Shown: one piece after another, positions 7,694 through 16,800 of the stretch
Position numbering within the stretch: the first letter of the stretch is position 1
Layout of the letters: the number at the start of each line of letters is the position of its first letter
Source of the DNA: Clostridiales bacterium
GTDB taxonomy: Bacteria > Bacillota > Clostridia > Oscillospirales > Acutalibacteraceae
Reading direction: 5' to 3'
Length of the DNA stretch: 64,000 nt
NCBI GenBank assembly: GCA_022800315.1
Contig: JAAWQC010000009.1
Span: forward strand, 1-64,000
Program-made: the position numbers and the translations under genes
Notes under the pieces: model-generated
The model's database searches: none
The model's input: only the letters and a program-made list of their open reading frames with translations
Told to the model about the DNA's origin: nothing

Positions 7694-8284
7694 TCATGAC
7701 GACGCTTTGGAAGGTGTCTGATCTTCCTGTCCGTGATGGCGGGCCTGATCCAAACCAGAGATACCGTGCGCCAGATAGTCGGCCATGTCCATTTTCAGCC
7801 GGCGGATTACAGGAAGAATCAGCGACCAGTCCTCGTATTTCCCCTCTTTGGCGTCGTACATGACCGTGTTCATCAGCTCGATCTGGTGATGGATCATCGT
7901 CTTCCACTGGGTGTCGCCCCATTGAGGGTTGATCTGGCATAAGCATTTCGTAATATATTGAATGTTGTCGTCTAATTTCTGACGGATTATCCCTTTGTCA
8001 TCGCCTCCATGGAAAACGCAGTCCACGTACTCGACAAACAGGCGGTTTCCCTCGTAAACGGCCTGAGTCAAATCCCTGACAGTAGGGGAATTGACCGAAT
8101 TGAGCATAATCAGCTCAAAGTTTTTCGGCAGGGACAGCAGCTTGTTGCGAACGACGCTGAGATTCGGCGCATGCTGCGCCACCGCATTGATATACAGGAT
8201 CTGCCATAACAGCTGGTCAGCAGCATTCTCGTAAATGGCTTTGCGCAATTCTTTCAGTTCGTGTTCTGTATACACCGTGTTCAC
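7694..8284 (-). CDS. helical cytoplasmic protein of unknown function
   Basis: A 196-residue protein with no signal peptide, membrane segment or metal-binding cluster, predicted all-helical. Its pattern (INPQWGDTQW, a late HH..L, then MADYLAHGI) resembles a family of small helical Firmicutes proteins that databases often mislabel as acetylglutamate kinase. There is nothing kinase-like in it: no glycine-rich loop and no amino-acid kinase fold. The last 20 residues are polar and probably disordered. It has its own ribosome-binding site (GGAGGTG) and terminator, so it is likely monocistronic. The family link is from memory of the pattern and moderately sure; function is unknown. Confidence 0.7.
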   Translation of the reverse strand: MNTVYTEHELKELRKAIYENAADQLLWQILYINAVAQHAPNLSVVRNKLLSLPKNFELIMLNSVNSPTVRDLTQAVYEGNRLFVEYVDCVFHGGDDKGIIRQKLDDNIQYITKCLCQINPQWGDTQWKTMIHHQIELMNTVMYDAKEGKYEDWSLILPVIRRLKMDMADYLAHGISGLDQARHHGQEDQTPSKASS

Positions 8285-8571
8285 CTCCTTATTATTAAAC
8301 TATGCGTTTTTCTTGATTTCGTTACCGTTCGTGACAGGAATTTTTGGCGTAAAGACGCCCCTTTTGTTCATGTTTTCAGGGATCCCTACGGAATCCACAC
8401 ATGGTTCATCAGGCTTAAAAGGACTGATGATTAGGATTGGCCCATACTGGTCACCACCAGCCACGGCGAGGCCGGCAGCGATCACGGGGGCAGAGCCTGG
8501 AGGAATGCTCCCCGGCTGGCGTACACAACCGGGTGCTGACACCGTTTTTAAGAAAGGAAAAGGAAACGGAC
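8285..8571. other. intergenic region, possible small minus-strand frame
   Basis: A minus-strand frame runs from 8593 to 8300, but its start lies inside the Lrp terminator and no ribosome-binding site is visible. Its C-terminal half reads like soluble protein (many Asn, Asp, Pro and Lys), so a remnant is possible. I do not call a gene. Confidence 0.35.
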
Positions 8572-8615
8572 AAGAAACGCCGGAACGCGCCACGCGTTCC
8601 GGCGTTTCTTGCTTA
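8572..8615 (-). terminator. intrinsic terminator of the Lrp gene
   Basis: An 18-bp perfect stem (8572-8589 with 8593-8610) closes a three-base loop, CCA. It starts some 20 bases after the stop of the minus-strand Lrp-type gene, and T-rich sequence follows. Confidence 0.8.
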
Positions 8616-8631
8616 TTCCGTGGAGGATTTC

Positions 8632-9090
8632 TTATAAACGAAGACCTTTGACATCCTTGATACGGGACAGGATGATATGGCAGCTGCTGCTGACGACTCC
8701 CGGGAGCGGGTCGACAACCTCCCGTATCAGCTGTTCCATTTCTTCGCCGGATGCGGCCACCGCGTGGACATGCAGCTTGTTTTGCCCGGTGACCCGATAA
8801 ATTTGGGTGATCGTTTCGTCCCGGCTGAGTATATCCGTCACCTGTGCGAACGCTGCGGGGCTGGTCTCGATCTCAAAGTAACAGGATACCGCCCCGCTGA
8901 TTTTCTGCGGATTGATGACAGCGGTGTATTCCTCGATCACGCCCCGCTTCTCAAGAGCCTGAATCCGCATTCTGACAGCGACACGGGATATCCCTACCAA
9001 CTGACCGATTTCGGAATAGGACATCCGCGCATTCTGAATTAATAAGCGGACAATCTTCTGATCCAGCTCATCCAGTCCGTTCAAAAACAT
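8632..9090 (-). CDS. Lrp/AsnC-family transcriptional regulator
   Basis: A 152-residue regulator. The N-terminal winged helix-turn-helix (LDELDQKIVRLLIQNARMSYSEIG, with ISRVAVRMRIQALEKRGVI as recognition part) is followed by an AsnC/RAM ligand-binding domain from about residue 65. Lrp proteins form dimers to hexadecamers and respond to amino acids or related small molecules. GAGGG precedes ATG 9090. It is transcribed divergently from the MATE exporter with two well-formed promoters in the 146-base gap, so it most likely controls that exporter and itself. The effector is unknown. Confidence 0.92.
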   Translation of the reverse strand: MFLNGLDELDQKIVRLLIQNARMSYSEIGQLVGISRVAVRMRIQALEKRGVIEEYTAVINPQKISGAVSCYFEIETSPAAFAQVTDILSRDETITQIYRVTGQNKLHVHAVAASGEEMEQLIREVVDPLPGVVSSSCHIILSRIKDVKGLRL

Positions 9091-9121
9091 GATATATCCC
9101 TCTTTTCCCTTTCACACTTGA

Positions 9122-9150
9122 ATTATAGAGGTATCATGAACAGAATGCAA
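9122..9150 (-). promoter_or_regulatory. sigma-A promoter of the Lrp gene
   Basis: On the minus strand TTGCAT (9145-9150), a 17-base spacer and TATAAT (9122-9127) form a near-consensus promoter reading toward the Lrp start. Confidence 0.75.
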
Positions 9151-9158
9151 GATGTGAA

Positions 9159-9187
9159 TTGACATATGGTATATAAATGACTATAAT
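9159..9187 (+). promoter_or_regulatory. consensus sigma-A promoter of the MATE gene
   Basis: TTGACA (9159-9164), a 17-base spacer and TATAAT (9182-9187) match the consensus perfectly. With boxes this strong, regulation is probably by repression, for which the divergent Lrp protein is the obvious candidate. Confidence 0.85.
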
Positions 9188-9236
9188 TATTACATAATGT
9201 AAGAGATAAATTGCGATACGAAAGGTGTGCGGCCGG

Positions 9237-10571
9237 ATGAGAGGCGATATGACAAAAGGCCCGGTAATGAAAACCATGCTGCTTTTTGCCGTGCCGATGA
9301 TCCTGGGAAATCTGCTGCAGCAAGGCTATAATGTGGCGGATACGCTGATCGTGGGGCGTTACCTCGGCTCCGACGCCCTGGCGGCGGTGGGTTCGGCCTT
9401 TACCCTGATGACCTTTCTGACCTCCATTCTGCTGGGACTCTGCATGGGAAGCGGCACGGTCTTTTCCATCCGGTTTGGGCGACAGGATTTCGAAGGGCTG
9501 AAAGAAAGCATCTTTACCTCAATGATGCTGATTGCGAGCTTCGGCGTGCTGCTGAATGTAGCCGCTTATTGCAGCATGGACGGCATTCTCCGGCTACTGA
9601 ACGTTCCGCAGGGAATACAGGGATTGATGCGGGAATACCTCGCGGTTATTTTCTGCGGCATTGCTGCCGTTTTTTTATACAACTATTTTGCCTGTCTTTT
9701 ACGGGCTGTGGGCAATTCCCTGGCCCCGCTCCTGTTTCTGGCGGTGTCCGCGCTGCTGAATATCGCGCTGGACCTCTGGTTCGTGCTGGGGCTTCATCGG
9801 GGCGTCGCCGGCGCAGCGGAAGCCACGGTGATTTCGCAGTATATTTCCGGTGCAGGTATCGCCCTTTACACCTTTATAACATGTCCCCGCCTTCGGATCG
9901 GAATAGCCCATTGCCGGGTGCGCCTGTCCTGCCTGAAAGAAATCGCGGGTTTCTCGGTGCTGACCTGCGTCCAGCAGTCGGTCATGAATTTCGGCATCCT
10001 GATGGTGCAGGGACTGGTCAACAGCTTCGGCACGACGGTGATGGCGGCCTTTGCCGCCGCGGTCAAAATCGATGCTTTCGCCTATATGCCCGTGCAGGAT
10101 TTTGGCAACGCCTTTTCCTCCTTCATCGCTCAGAATTATGGGGCGGGGAAGAAGGAACGCATACGGAAAGCTTTCGCGGGCGCGGCACTGGTGTCCCTGA
10201 TTTTTTGTCTGGCAGCGTCGGCTGTCATGGGGGGCTTTGCCCGTCCGCTGATGCGGCTTTTTGTGGGGGAGAGGCAAGACGCCATTATTGCGGTAGGGGT
10301 CCGCTATCTGCGAATCGAGGGGTCTTTTTATGCCGGCATCGGTTGTTTATTTCTGCTTTACGGCCTCTATCGTGCTCTGGGAAAACCGGGAATGGCGGTG
10401 ATACTCACCGCCATTTCGTTGGGGACCCGGGTAGCGCTGGCCTACCTGCTGTCCGCCATACCCTCCGTTGGGGTGGCGGGTATCTGGTGGTCGGTGCCAA
10501 TCGGCTGGTTTTTGGCGGACGCCGTCGGCCTGCTATACTTCAAGCGCCATTACCACCGGATACTGCCGTAA
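9237..10571 (+). CDS. MATE family multidrug efflux transporter
   Basis: A 444-residue membrane protein with twelve predicted segments in two six-helix halves. The start region TKGPVMKTMLLFAVPMILGN and the following QQGYNVADTLIVGRYLG are the hallmark of clostridial MATE (NorM/DinF-type) exporters, which expel cationic drugs in exchange for Na+ or H+. The second half repeats the pattern around the NFGILMVQGLVNSFG segment. I chose ATG 9237 because GAAAGGTG stands about nine bases before it; ATG 9225 and 9249 are alternatives. A perfect promoter precedes it and an Lrp gene is divergent. The substrate is not deducible. Confidence 0.9.
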   Translation: MRGDMTKGPVMKTMLLFAVPMILGNLLQQGYNVADTLIVGRYLGSDALAAVGSAFTLMTFLTSILLGLCMGSGTVFSIRFGRQDFEGLKESIFTSMMLIASFGVLLNVAAYCSMDGILRLLNVPQGIQGLMREYLAVIFCGIAAVFLYNYFACLLRAVGNSLAPLLFLAVSALLNIALDLWFVLGLHRGVAGAAEATVISQYISGAGIALYTFITCPRLRIGIAHCRVRLSCLKEIAGFSVLTCVQQSVMNFGILMVQGLVNSFGTTVMAAFAAAVKIDAFAYMPVQDFGNAFSSFIAQNYGAGKKERIRKAFAGAALVSLIFCLAASAVMGGFARPLMRLFVGERQDAIIAVGVRYLRIEGSFYAGIGCLFLLYGLYRALGKPGMAVILTAISLGTRVALAYLLSAIPSVGVAGIWWSVPIGWFLADAVGLLYFKRHYHRILP

Positions 10572-10750
10572 TGCCGTACCTGCCATTGGCCCAAATCCCT
10601 GGAGGAATCCGCCTTCTGTGACTGGCAGAGCGAATTCCGCTTCTGATAAAAGAAAGGGGAGCCAAGATACCTGCCGTTTTCTAACCGGGATGTGACCTCC
10701 CGGTTGTATGTTAGTGCTGCCGAAAGGTACGGCCCCGCTCCGCCGCCGGC

Positions 10751-11173
10751 TCATTTGATGTACAACTTGTTGGGGTTGGGTCGCGTATTGCGGAAGTGTG
10801 AGGCTTCCAGACATACCATGCGACAGATATGCTGTTGTTCCTCGAGGGGAAGGGTGGCGAGCTCCTGTTCGATAATCCCGGCGACGTCCTGACAATCAAA
10901 GCGGATCAGATCGGCCGGGTTAATCGTCAGGTCCAGCAGCTGAGTCAGGGGAACGCCGAGTCCGTTTGCCAGCCCGACCATCAGGGACAGCTGAGGATTA
11001 GCCGTTTCCTTCAAAATCCGTGCCACTTCGTTCAGGCTCAGACCTGTCATTTCCGCCAGTTGGTCCTGTGTCAGTTTGCGCTCCTCCTTCAGCTGGCGTA
11101 AATTGCGGGAAAGAGCGGCGCGTTGAGGCGCGGCCGCATCGAATCGCTGCTTGCTGAGTTCCTTTTTGTTCAT
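10751..11173 (-). CDS. XRE-family helix-turn-helix regulator
   Basis: A 140-residue protein with a Cro/C1-type helix-turn-helix at about residues 20-75 (RNLRQLKEERKLTQDQLAEM, then LSLNEVARILK) and a helical C-terminal part that may dimerise. AAGGA lies eight bases before ATG 11173. Two relatives of similar size and layout occur at 21942 and 28575, so these form a small paralogous set in one region. No neighbour is an obvious target; it stands between the MATE gene and a DUF1294 gene. Function beyond DNA binding is unknown. Confidence 0.85.
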   Translation of the reverse strand: MNKKELSKQRFDAAAPQRAALSRNLRQLKEERKLTQDQLAEMTGLSLNEVARILKETANPQLSLMVGLANGLGVPLTQLLDLTINPADLIRFDCQDVAGIIEQELATLPLEEQQHICRMVCLEASHFRNTRPNPNKLYIK

Positions 11174-11342
11174 GCTCGCTTCCTTTCAAGCCTGCGGGCA
11201 GAGCGGACCGTACAAGCCGATTGTAGCATTGAACCGATCAGAAACAAATACAGCCGGATGGCGGAATCACTCTTTTTGGGATGGATATTGATAGTAATTA
11301 GTGAAATAACGACTTCTTTTGAGGTGATTCCCGATAATCCGC

Positions 11343-11398
11343 AGCAAGGGGGACGCTTTTCTTCACCGCGTGAAGAAAAGCGTCCCCCTTGCTTACAG
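11343..11398 (-). terminator. strong intrinsic terminator overlapping a stop codon
   Basis: A 23-bp perfect stem (11343-11365 with 11371-11393) closes the loop CCGCG. Its right arm touches the TAA stop of the minus-strand DUF1294 gene, so transcription ends directly after translation. Confidence 0.8.
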
Positions 11399-11680
11399 GA
11401 CATTCCCCTGGAAGAAAGTCAACCACACAGCGGTAATCTGTGCCAGCAGGATCAGGGGAATGCCCAGCATAAATTTGAGCTTTTTGGTTTTATGCCGTAT
11501 CAGCAGCATAGTTAGGTACATGGCGGCCGAACCGCCCGCAGCGGACAGAAGCAGCAGGGTGTTTTCCGGTATCCGCCATTTGTGCCGTCTGGCGCGGCGC
11601 TTGTCCGAGATGGTGACCACTGCGGCCACCACGCTGATGACCAGAAGATAATACAGCAGAATACGGTAAAGGCTTGGCAT
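11393..11680 (-). CDS. DUF1294 small membrane protein
   Basis: A 95-residue protein with three hydrophobic segments (about 6-24, 40-60 and 70-90). The motif DKRRARRHKWRIPE between the first two, followed by LLLLSAAGGS, is the signature of DUF1294, a family of inner-membrane proteins of unknown function, sometimes fused to a cold-shock domain. That domain is absent here. GAGGAGG stands six bases before ATG 11680. It seems to be a single-gene unit ended by the strong terminator that overlaps its stop. Confidence 0.85.
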   Translation of the reverse strand: MPSLYRILLYYLLVISVVAAVVTISDKRRARRHKWRIPENTLLLLSAAGGSAAMYLTMLLIRHKTKKLKFMLGIPLILLAQITAVWLTFFQGNVL

Positions 11681-11931
11681 AGACTGCCTCCTCTCAACGA
11701 TGGGTTCGGATTGAATGACCGCTTCATATATTTGTGCTTCGTTTGAGTTTGTCGATTCTCCCTACCCAGCCGATTTGTACATAGGGGAGGGGCCATGGCT
11801 CTCCCGAAACCCTGAGTCAATAAGTCGATGCTTGTTGTCATCGCAGGTTCCGCCGGCAAGGTATGGCCATGCCCTACAAAAGGAATCGGGTTCCTGTAAC
11901 GGAAACAGAGTGGTCTACTCTCATCGCTGCT

Positions 11932-12294
11932 TCAGCGGCTTGTTGATGATGTATTCCCACCGGAACGCGGGCGAAAGATCAGATCCCGCTTCCTTTGATG
12001 AACCGGTTCTCCCGCAGGCAGAGGGTGAAAAAATCGGGCGGATACGTATGGGTCGGGAAGAGCGCCGGACAGCCACAATTTTGCCGCCGCCGGCGCTACC
12101 CGGTACACACTTTTGCAGCGGGGGCAGACGGCGGTGTAAGCGGTGAACAGCCGGGGGAGGGGCCACCCCTTCACAATCGGCCGTTGAGCGCAGCGGTACA
12201 GGACCAGCGGACGAACCTTTTTGCAGCGGGGGCACCGGCCCGGCAGAATACCACGGTCCTTCATCTCCGATTGCAGATCAACGATAGGGGACAT
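11932..12294 (-). CDS. small zinc-ribbon protein
   Basis: A 120-residue protein with two CPRCK knuckles (about residues 20-25 and 57-62) that together could bind one zinc ion as a ribbon. The C-terminal third is Arg/Ser/Pro-rich and looks disordered. AGGAGGG seven bases upstream of ATG 12294 supports translation. The four Cys are spaced like those of rubredoxin-type zinc ribbons, though I cannot assign a family. It is flanked by unrelated genes and its role is unknown. Confidence 0.6.
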   Translation of the reverse strand: MSPIVDLQSEMKDRGILPGRCPRCKKVRPLVLYRCAQRPIVKGWPLPRLFTAYTAVCPRCKSVYRVAPAAAKLWLSGALPDPYVSARFFHPLPAGEPVHQRKRDLIFRPRSGGNTSSTSR

Positions 12295-12443
12295 GTTTTT
12301 TCCCTCCTTGCCATATGTATAAAAAGCGCTGGCTTTATCCTATCTCCCCCGTCCTCGGAAGTCAAGAGGCGGACGATACGCCGAAGTCAAGAGGGAGGAT
12401 GAGCGGGGGCGCACCGATATGCGCGGAAATTGCCGCCGAACGG

Positions 12444-12472
12444 TTGACCCGCGGCGGCAAAGCTTATATTAT
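12444..12472 (+). promoter_or_regulatory. sigma-A promoter of the GHL10 lipoprotein gene
   Basis: TTGACC (12444-12449), a 17-base spacer and TATTAT (12467-12472) lie about 50 bases before the start codon, in an AT-rich spot within GC-rich sequence. Confidence 0.65.
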
Positions 12473-12519
12473 ATAATATATGGCCGAAAACGGTCGTTTT
12501 CCGCCGGGAAGGAGTCTCC

Positions 12520-13803
12520 ATGAAATTCAGCCCCTCTGTCCGACCCACCGGACGCCCCACCGCGTTTCTCCTGACAGTGCTGCTGCTGGTTTCCCTGCTG
12601 CTGCCGGGCTGCGGCCTCGGACCGTCTGCTGCCGATCCGCCGCAGCAGGAGCCGTCATCCACCGTCAAGAAGAACGGCGGCGTGACACGGGAGGAGGAGT
12701 TCCGGGGGGTATGGGTGTCCTATATGGAGATGAACACCCTGCTCAGTGGGCAAAGCCCCGACGGGGCGAAAGCGGCCATCAATCAGTTGATGGACGACTG
12801 TGTTTCCTACCACCTGAACGCCGTGGTGCTGCATGTCCGCGCCAACAGCGACGCCTATTATCAATCCTCCCTGTTTCCCGCGGCGGCGGCCGCCGCCCCT
12901 TTGCTGGAACAGGGCTTCGATCCTCTTGCCTACGCGGTGGAAGCGGCCCATGCCCGCGGTATCGAGCTCCACGCCTGGCTTAATCCCTACCGGGTGGGGA
13001 CCGATCCGGAAAATAAGCGGTGCGACGACGTGTTCCTGTGCGGGGACCGCACCTACTATATCCCCTCCTCCACCGCCGCGCAGAAGCTGATTCTGGACGG
13101 GGTGCGGGAGATTGTGCGGAACTACGCTGTGGACGGCGTCCAGTACGACGACTATTTCTATCCCCCCGGCGGCGTGCCGGACGACAATCCCGCCGACTTT
13201 GAGGCGGAGGACTTCGCCAGATCGGGGATGTCCGATATCGGCCAGTGGCGGCGCACCCATGTCAGCGCGCTGGTCCGCGCTACCAGTGTGGCCGTCCATG
13301 AGCGGGAAGGCTGCGTGTTCGGCGTCAGCCCCGCCGCCACCATCGACCACGATATCCAAAAATTGTACGCCGATGTGAGGGAATGGACCCGGACGGCGGG
13401 CTATCTCGATTATATCTGCCCCCAGATCTATTATGGCTTTAAAAACGGCGCCAATCCCTTCGATCAGGCGTTGGATCAATGGCTGTCTCTGCCCCGGGCC
13501 GATTCGGTGAAGGTGTATGTCGGCCTCGCCCTGTATAAGGCGGCGCTGGCGGATGACGCCTATGCCGGGGACGGGCGGCAGGAATGGGCCCAAAACAGCG
13601 ATATTCTCAAACGCGCGGCCCTCCTGACACGGGAAGCGGGCTGCGGTATGATCCTATACAGCTACAGCTATTTCGACCCGGCAGGCCGGGGAGAGCTGAG
13701 CGGCGACGCGCTGGCGACGGCGCAGCAGGAAGTGGAAAATCTGCTGCCGGTCCTACGGGACGGCGGCTTGTCAGCGACGGAGACCACGGCAGCCGCAGAG
13801 TAG
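12520..13803 (+). CDS. family 10 glycosyl-hydrolase-like lipoprotein (GHL10/DUF187)
   Basis: A 427-residue exported protein. A hydrophobic signal peptide (about 14-30) ends in the lipobox LLPGC, so it should be lipid-anchored to the outer face of the membrane. From about residue 60 it follows the GHL10 barrel: EFRGVWVSYMEM at the first strand, LNAVVLHVRANSDAYY, HAWLNPYRV and VDGVQYDDYFYP with the acidic pair expected at the active site. GHL10 proteins are believed to act on cell-wall or surface polysaccharides; the substrate is not established. AAGGAG precedes ATG 12520. The next gene carries a diverged copy of the same barrel joined to an amidase, so both probably work on peptidoglycan. Confidence 0.85.
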   Translation: MKFSPSVRPTGRPTAFLLTVLLLVSLLLPGCGLGPSAADPPQQEPSSTVKKNGGVTREEEFRGVWVSYMEMNTLLSGQSPDGAKAAINQLMDDCVSYHLNAVVLHVRANSDAYYQSSLFPAAAAAAPLLEQGFDPLAYAVEAAHARGIELHAWLNPYRVGTDPENKRCDDVFLCGDRTYYIPSSTAAQKLILDGVREIVRNYAVDGVQYDDYFYPPGGVPDDNPADFEAEDFARSGMSDIGQWRRTHVSALVRATSVAVHEREGCVFGVSPAATIDHDIQKLYADVREWTRTAGYLDYICPQIYYGFKNGANPFDQALDQWLSLPRADSVKVYVGLALYKAALADDAYAGDGRQEWAQNSDILKRAALLTREAGCGMILYSYSYFDPAGRGELSGDALATAQQEVENLLPVLRDGGLSATETTAAAE

Positions 13804-13838
13804 CCGTCGGTCCCGCCGGCCAACGGAGGATGTGTAAC

Positions 13839-16800
13839 ATGGCGCAGCACGCCCGGCATTCCAAAAAACGGGATAAGAAGGGAAAAACGGTTCCCCGTCA
13901 GGAGAGAACCGCTCCTGAGGCTTCATCAGGCGCGCCCGCGGGAAAGGCGGCGCCTGCTTCCGACTGGGACATCGAGATGCTACTGCAGGAAAGACGGGCG
14001 CCGGCCGACCCGCCGGCCGCTGTGGAGCAGCCGCCGGCAGCCGCCGGGACACAACCGGGATTTCTGTATGAAAAATGGGGGGGACCGGCGGAAAACGCAG
14101 CCCCGGTCCCTGACGATACTGCCTCGGCGGATGATGGGACGGCTCCCCTGCACCCGATGGAAGGAGACGATTCGGACAGCGGTGCCCCCCCCTTGCTGCC
14201 CCAGGAATCGGCTCCCCGCCGCAAAGGACCTTCCCGCAAAAAGATCGTTATCGGCGCGGTGGCTTCCGCGGCCGCTGTTTTGTTGGCGGCCGCGGTGATA
14301 TTCGTCTGCAACGGTGGCTTTACCGCCGTGACCGGCCTGATTTCCGCGGCGCTGTCGTCTCAGACGCCCCCTGTGGTACAGGCGGAGGGCCCCCTCGGCA
14401 CCAAACCCGCCGGGGATGATTCCGACCCGGCGGTGGATTCGCCGGAAGTGCCTGTCCAGCGGGTATTTGCCCGCCCCGACGGGATGCGCGGGGCGTGGAT
14501 CACTCCGGGGGTGGACTACCTGACCGGGGAGGGAGACACGGCCCAGACCGTGCGGGAGCAGCTGGACACCGCAATTGCCAAACTGAAGGAATGGAATTTT
14601 AATACCGTGCTGGCGCCTATGAGCCGGGGTGAGCGTCTGCTGCTGCCCACCGCCGGGGCTGAGCCCCTGTTCGCGGAGGAACCGGCGTTTTCCCCACTGT
14701 CCTATCTGCTGGAAAAAGCGCGGGAGAACGGTTTATTCGTCTACGGCGTGCTGGACCTGAATGCACGAGGCGACGCACCCTGGGACCCTGCCGACCCCGA
14801 TGGGGCAGCATGTATCCGCTCGCTGGCCGCCGCCTGTGCTTCGCTGGCCGCCGACGGTTTCCTCATCGACAATTACAGCTATGAGGCGGGGCGCGGCGCC
14901 AGCTATGCCGCTTATATGGCTCAGGCGCCCGGCGCGGGACGGGAGGGCTTCACGCGGGACAGGGTCACCGCCGTGATGGAGGACGTGGTCCGCACCCTCC
15001 GCGCCGCCAATGAGAACGCCTATATCGGTTTGCTGGCGGGGGGACTGTGGGCCTCCTCCGAGACCGACGAGCGGGGCATGGCGGCCGCCGGCTACGCCGA
15101 ACTGTCCGACGGGCACGCCGACACCCTCTCCTGGGTACAGGGGGGACTGTTCGATTTCGTCATGGCGGAAGATTACGAGTCCATCGAAAACGGGGACTGC
15201 GGTTTCCAGACCGTGCTGGACTGGTGGGCGTCGGTGTGCGGGGACGCTAAGATTCCGCTGTATATCGCCCATGCCGCCGACCGGGCCGTCACCGACGGCG
15301 CGGGGTGGAAATCTCCCGACCAGCTCTCCCGTCAGGTATTGGCCTGCAAGGAGCGGGCCGGCTGGGCGGGCAGCGCCTTCCGTTCCCTCGCCGATCTGAT
15401 ACGCAACCCCCTGAACAGTACCACCGTACTGCTCCGCGCCTTTGACGGCGGGGTGCGGAGCGAGTATATCTCCAACCAGCTGGTGGTCTCTTCCCCCAAA
15501 AAGCAGACGATGACCACCTATGAATCCACCCAGAATTTCCAGGGCAGTGCGGACCCCAACTTCCCCCTGATCGTCAATGGGGAAGAGGTGGAGCTGTCTG
15601 AGCACGGCTATTTCGCTTTTACGGCCGAATTGTCAGTGGGAAAGAACACCTATACCTTCGAGCATAAGGGGCAGAGCGTCACCTATACCGTCACCTACAA
15701 GGTACAGGTGCTCAAGAGCGCTTCCCCCGGCGAAAATCTGGCGCTGGACGGCGGTACCACCATCACGGTCAGTGCTATCGCCCACAAGGACGCGTCGGTG
15801 TCCGCCAAAATCGGCGGGACTTCCATCACCATGTCGCCCGCCCCGCTGAAGCAGAATGAGCTGGACGCCTCGATTTCGGCGGATTACGAGAATTTCTCCG
15901 GCGAATACACCCTGCCTGAGGGCAGGGAAGGGGAGTCCCAAAATCTCGGTACGGTCAAGATATCCGGCAGCTATAAGGGTCTGAGCGAAAGCTTGACCGG
16001 CGGGTCCATCACGGTCAACCCGCTGCCGGTGTACAATCCCGGTGCCCCCGACGATCCCCTGCCAAACGGCGGCGGTAAGCCGGTGGACCCCGGTACCGGC
16101 GGCGCTGTCATCGCCAGCGGCAAGATACTGACCATCACCTCACAGTATGCGGAGACCTTCAGCGGGGAGACGACCGACGACTACTCCCGTCCCACCAATG
16201 CCTATCTGCCCCAGGGGACCACCGACCGCCTGGTCAAAACGGTGTACGACTCTGCATCGAAGAATTATTATTACCTGCTGGGCTGCGGACGGCGGGTGTA
16301 TCAGCGCGACGCCGCCGTTTATATGAACAGCGGGAATATCACGGCCAACACCATCAGCACCACCGGGGTGAAATCGGAGGGCGGCTATACCACCGTATCG
16401 CTGAAATCGATATGGCACGTTCCCTATAACCTGCGCCTGCTGCCCCAGAGCTATGCGAATACCTCCACCCCTAATTACGCCGTGTCCTCGGTCACGGCCC
16501 AGTATGTGGATATCCGCTTCTCCTATACCCCGGCCACCGGTTCCGTCCCCGACGTATCGGGCAGCCCCCTGTTCAGCAGCGCTGAATGGCTGCGGGACGG
16601 GAACGACTCTACCCTGCGCCTGCACCTGAAGGCGACCGGCGGTTTTTACGGCTATTCGGTATCGTGGGACGACAGCGGGGTTCTCCACTTCTCCTTCAGG
16701 CACGCGCCGGGGAGCCAAAGCCTGCAGGGCAAGCGCATCGTCCTCGACCCTGGTCACGGCGGCAGCCACGTGGGCACCGCGGCGGGTTCGCTGGCGGAGA

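Noticed and set aside
13584-13838. Longer N-terminus of the GHL10-amidase protein
   Set aside because: The extension overlaps the upstream lipoprotein gene in another frame, and ATG 13839 has an ideal ribosome-binding site.
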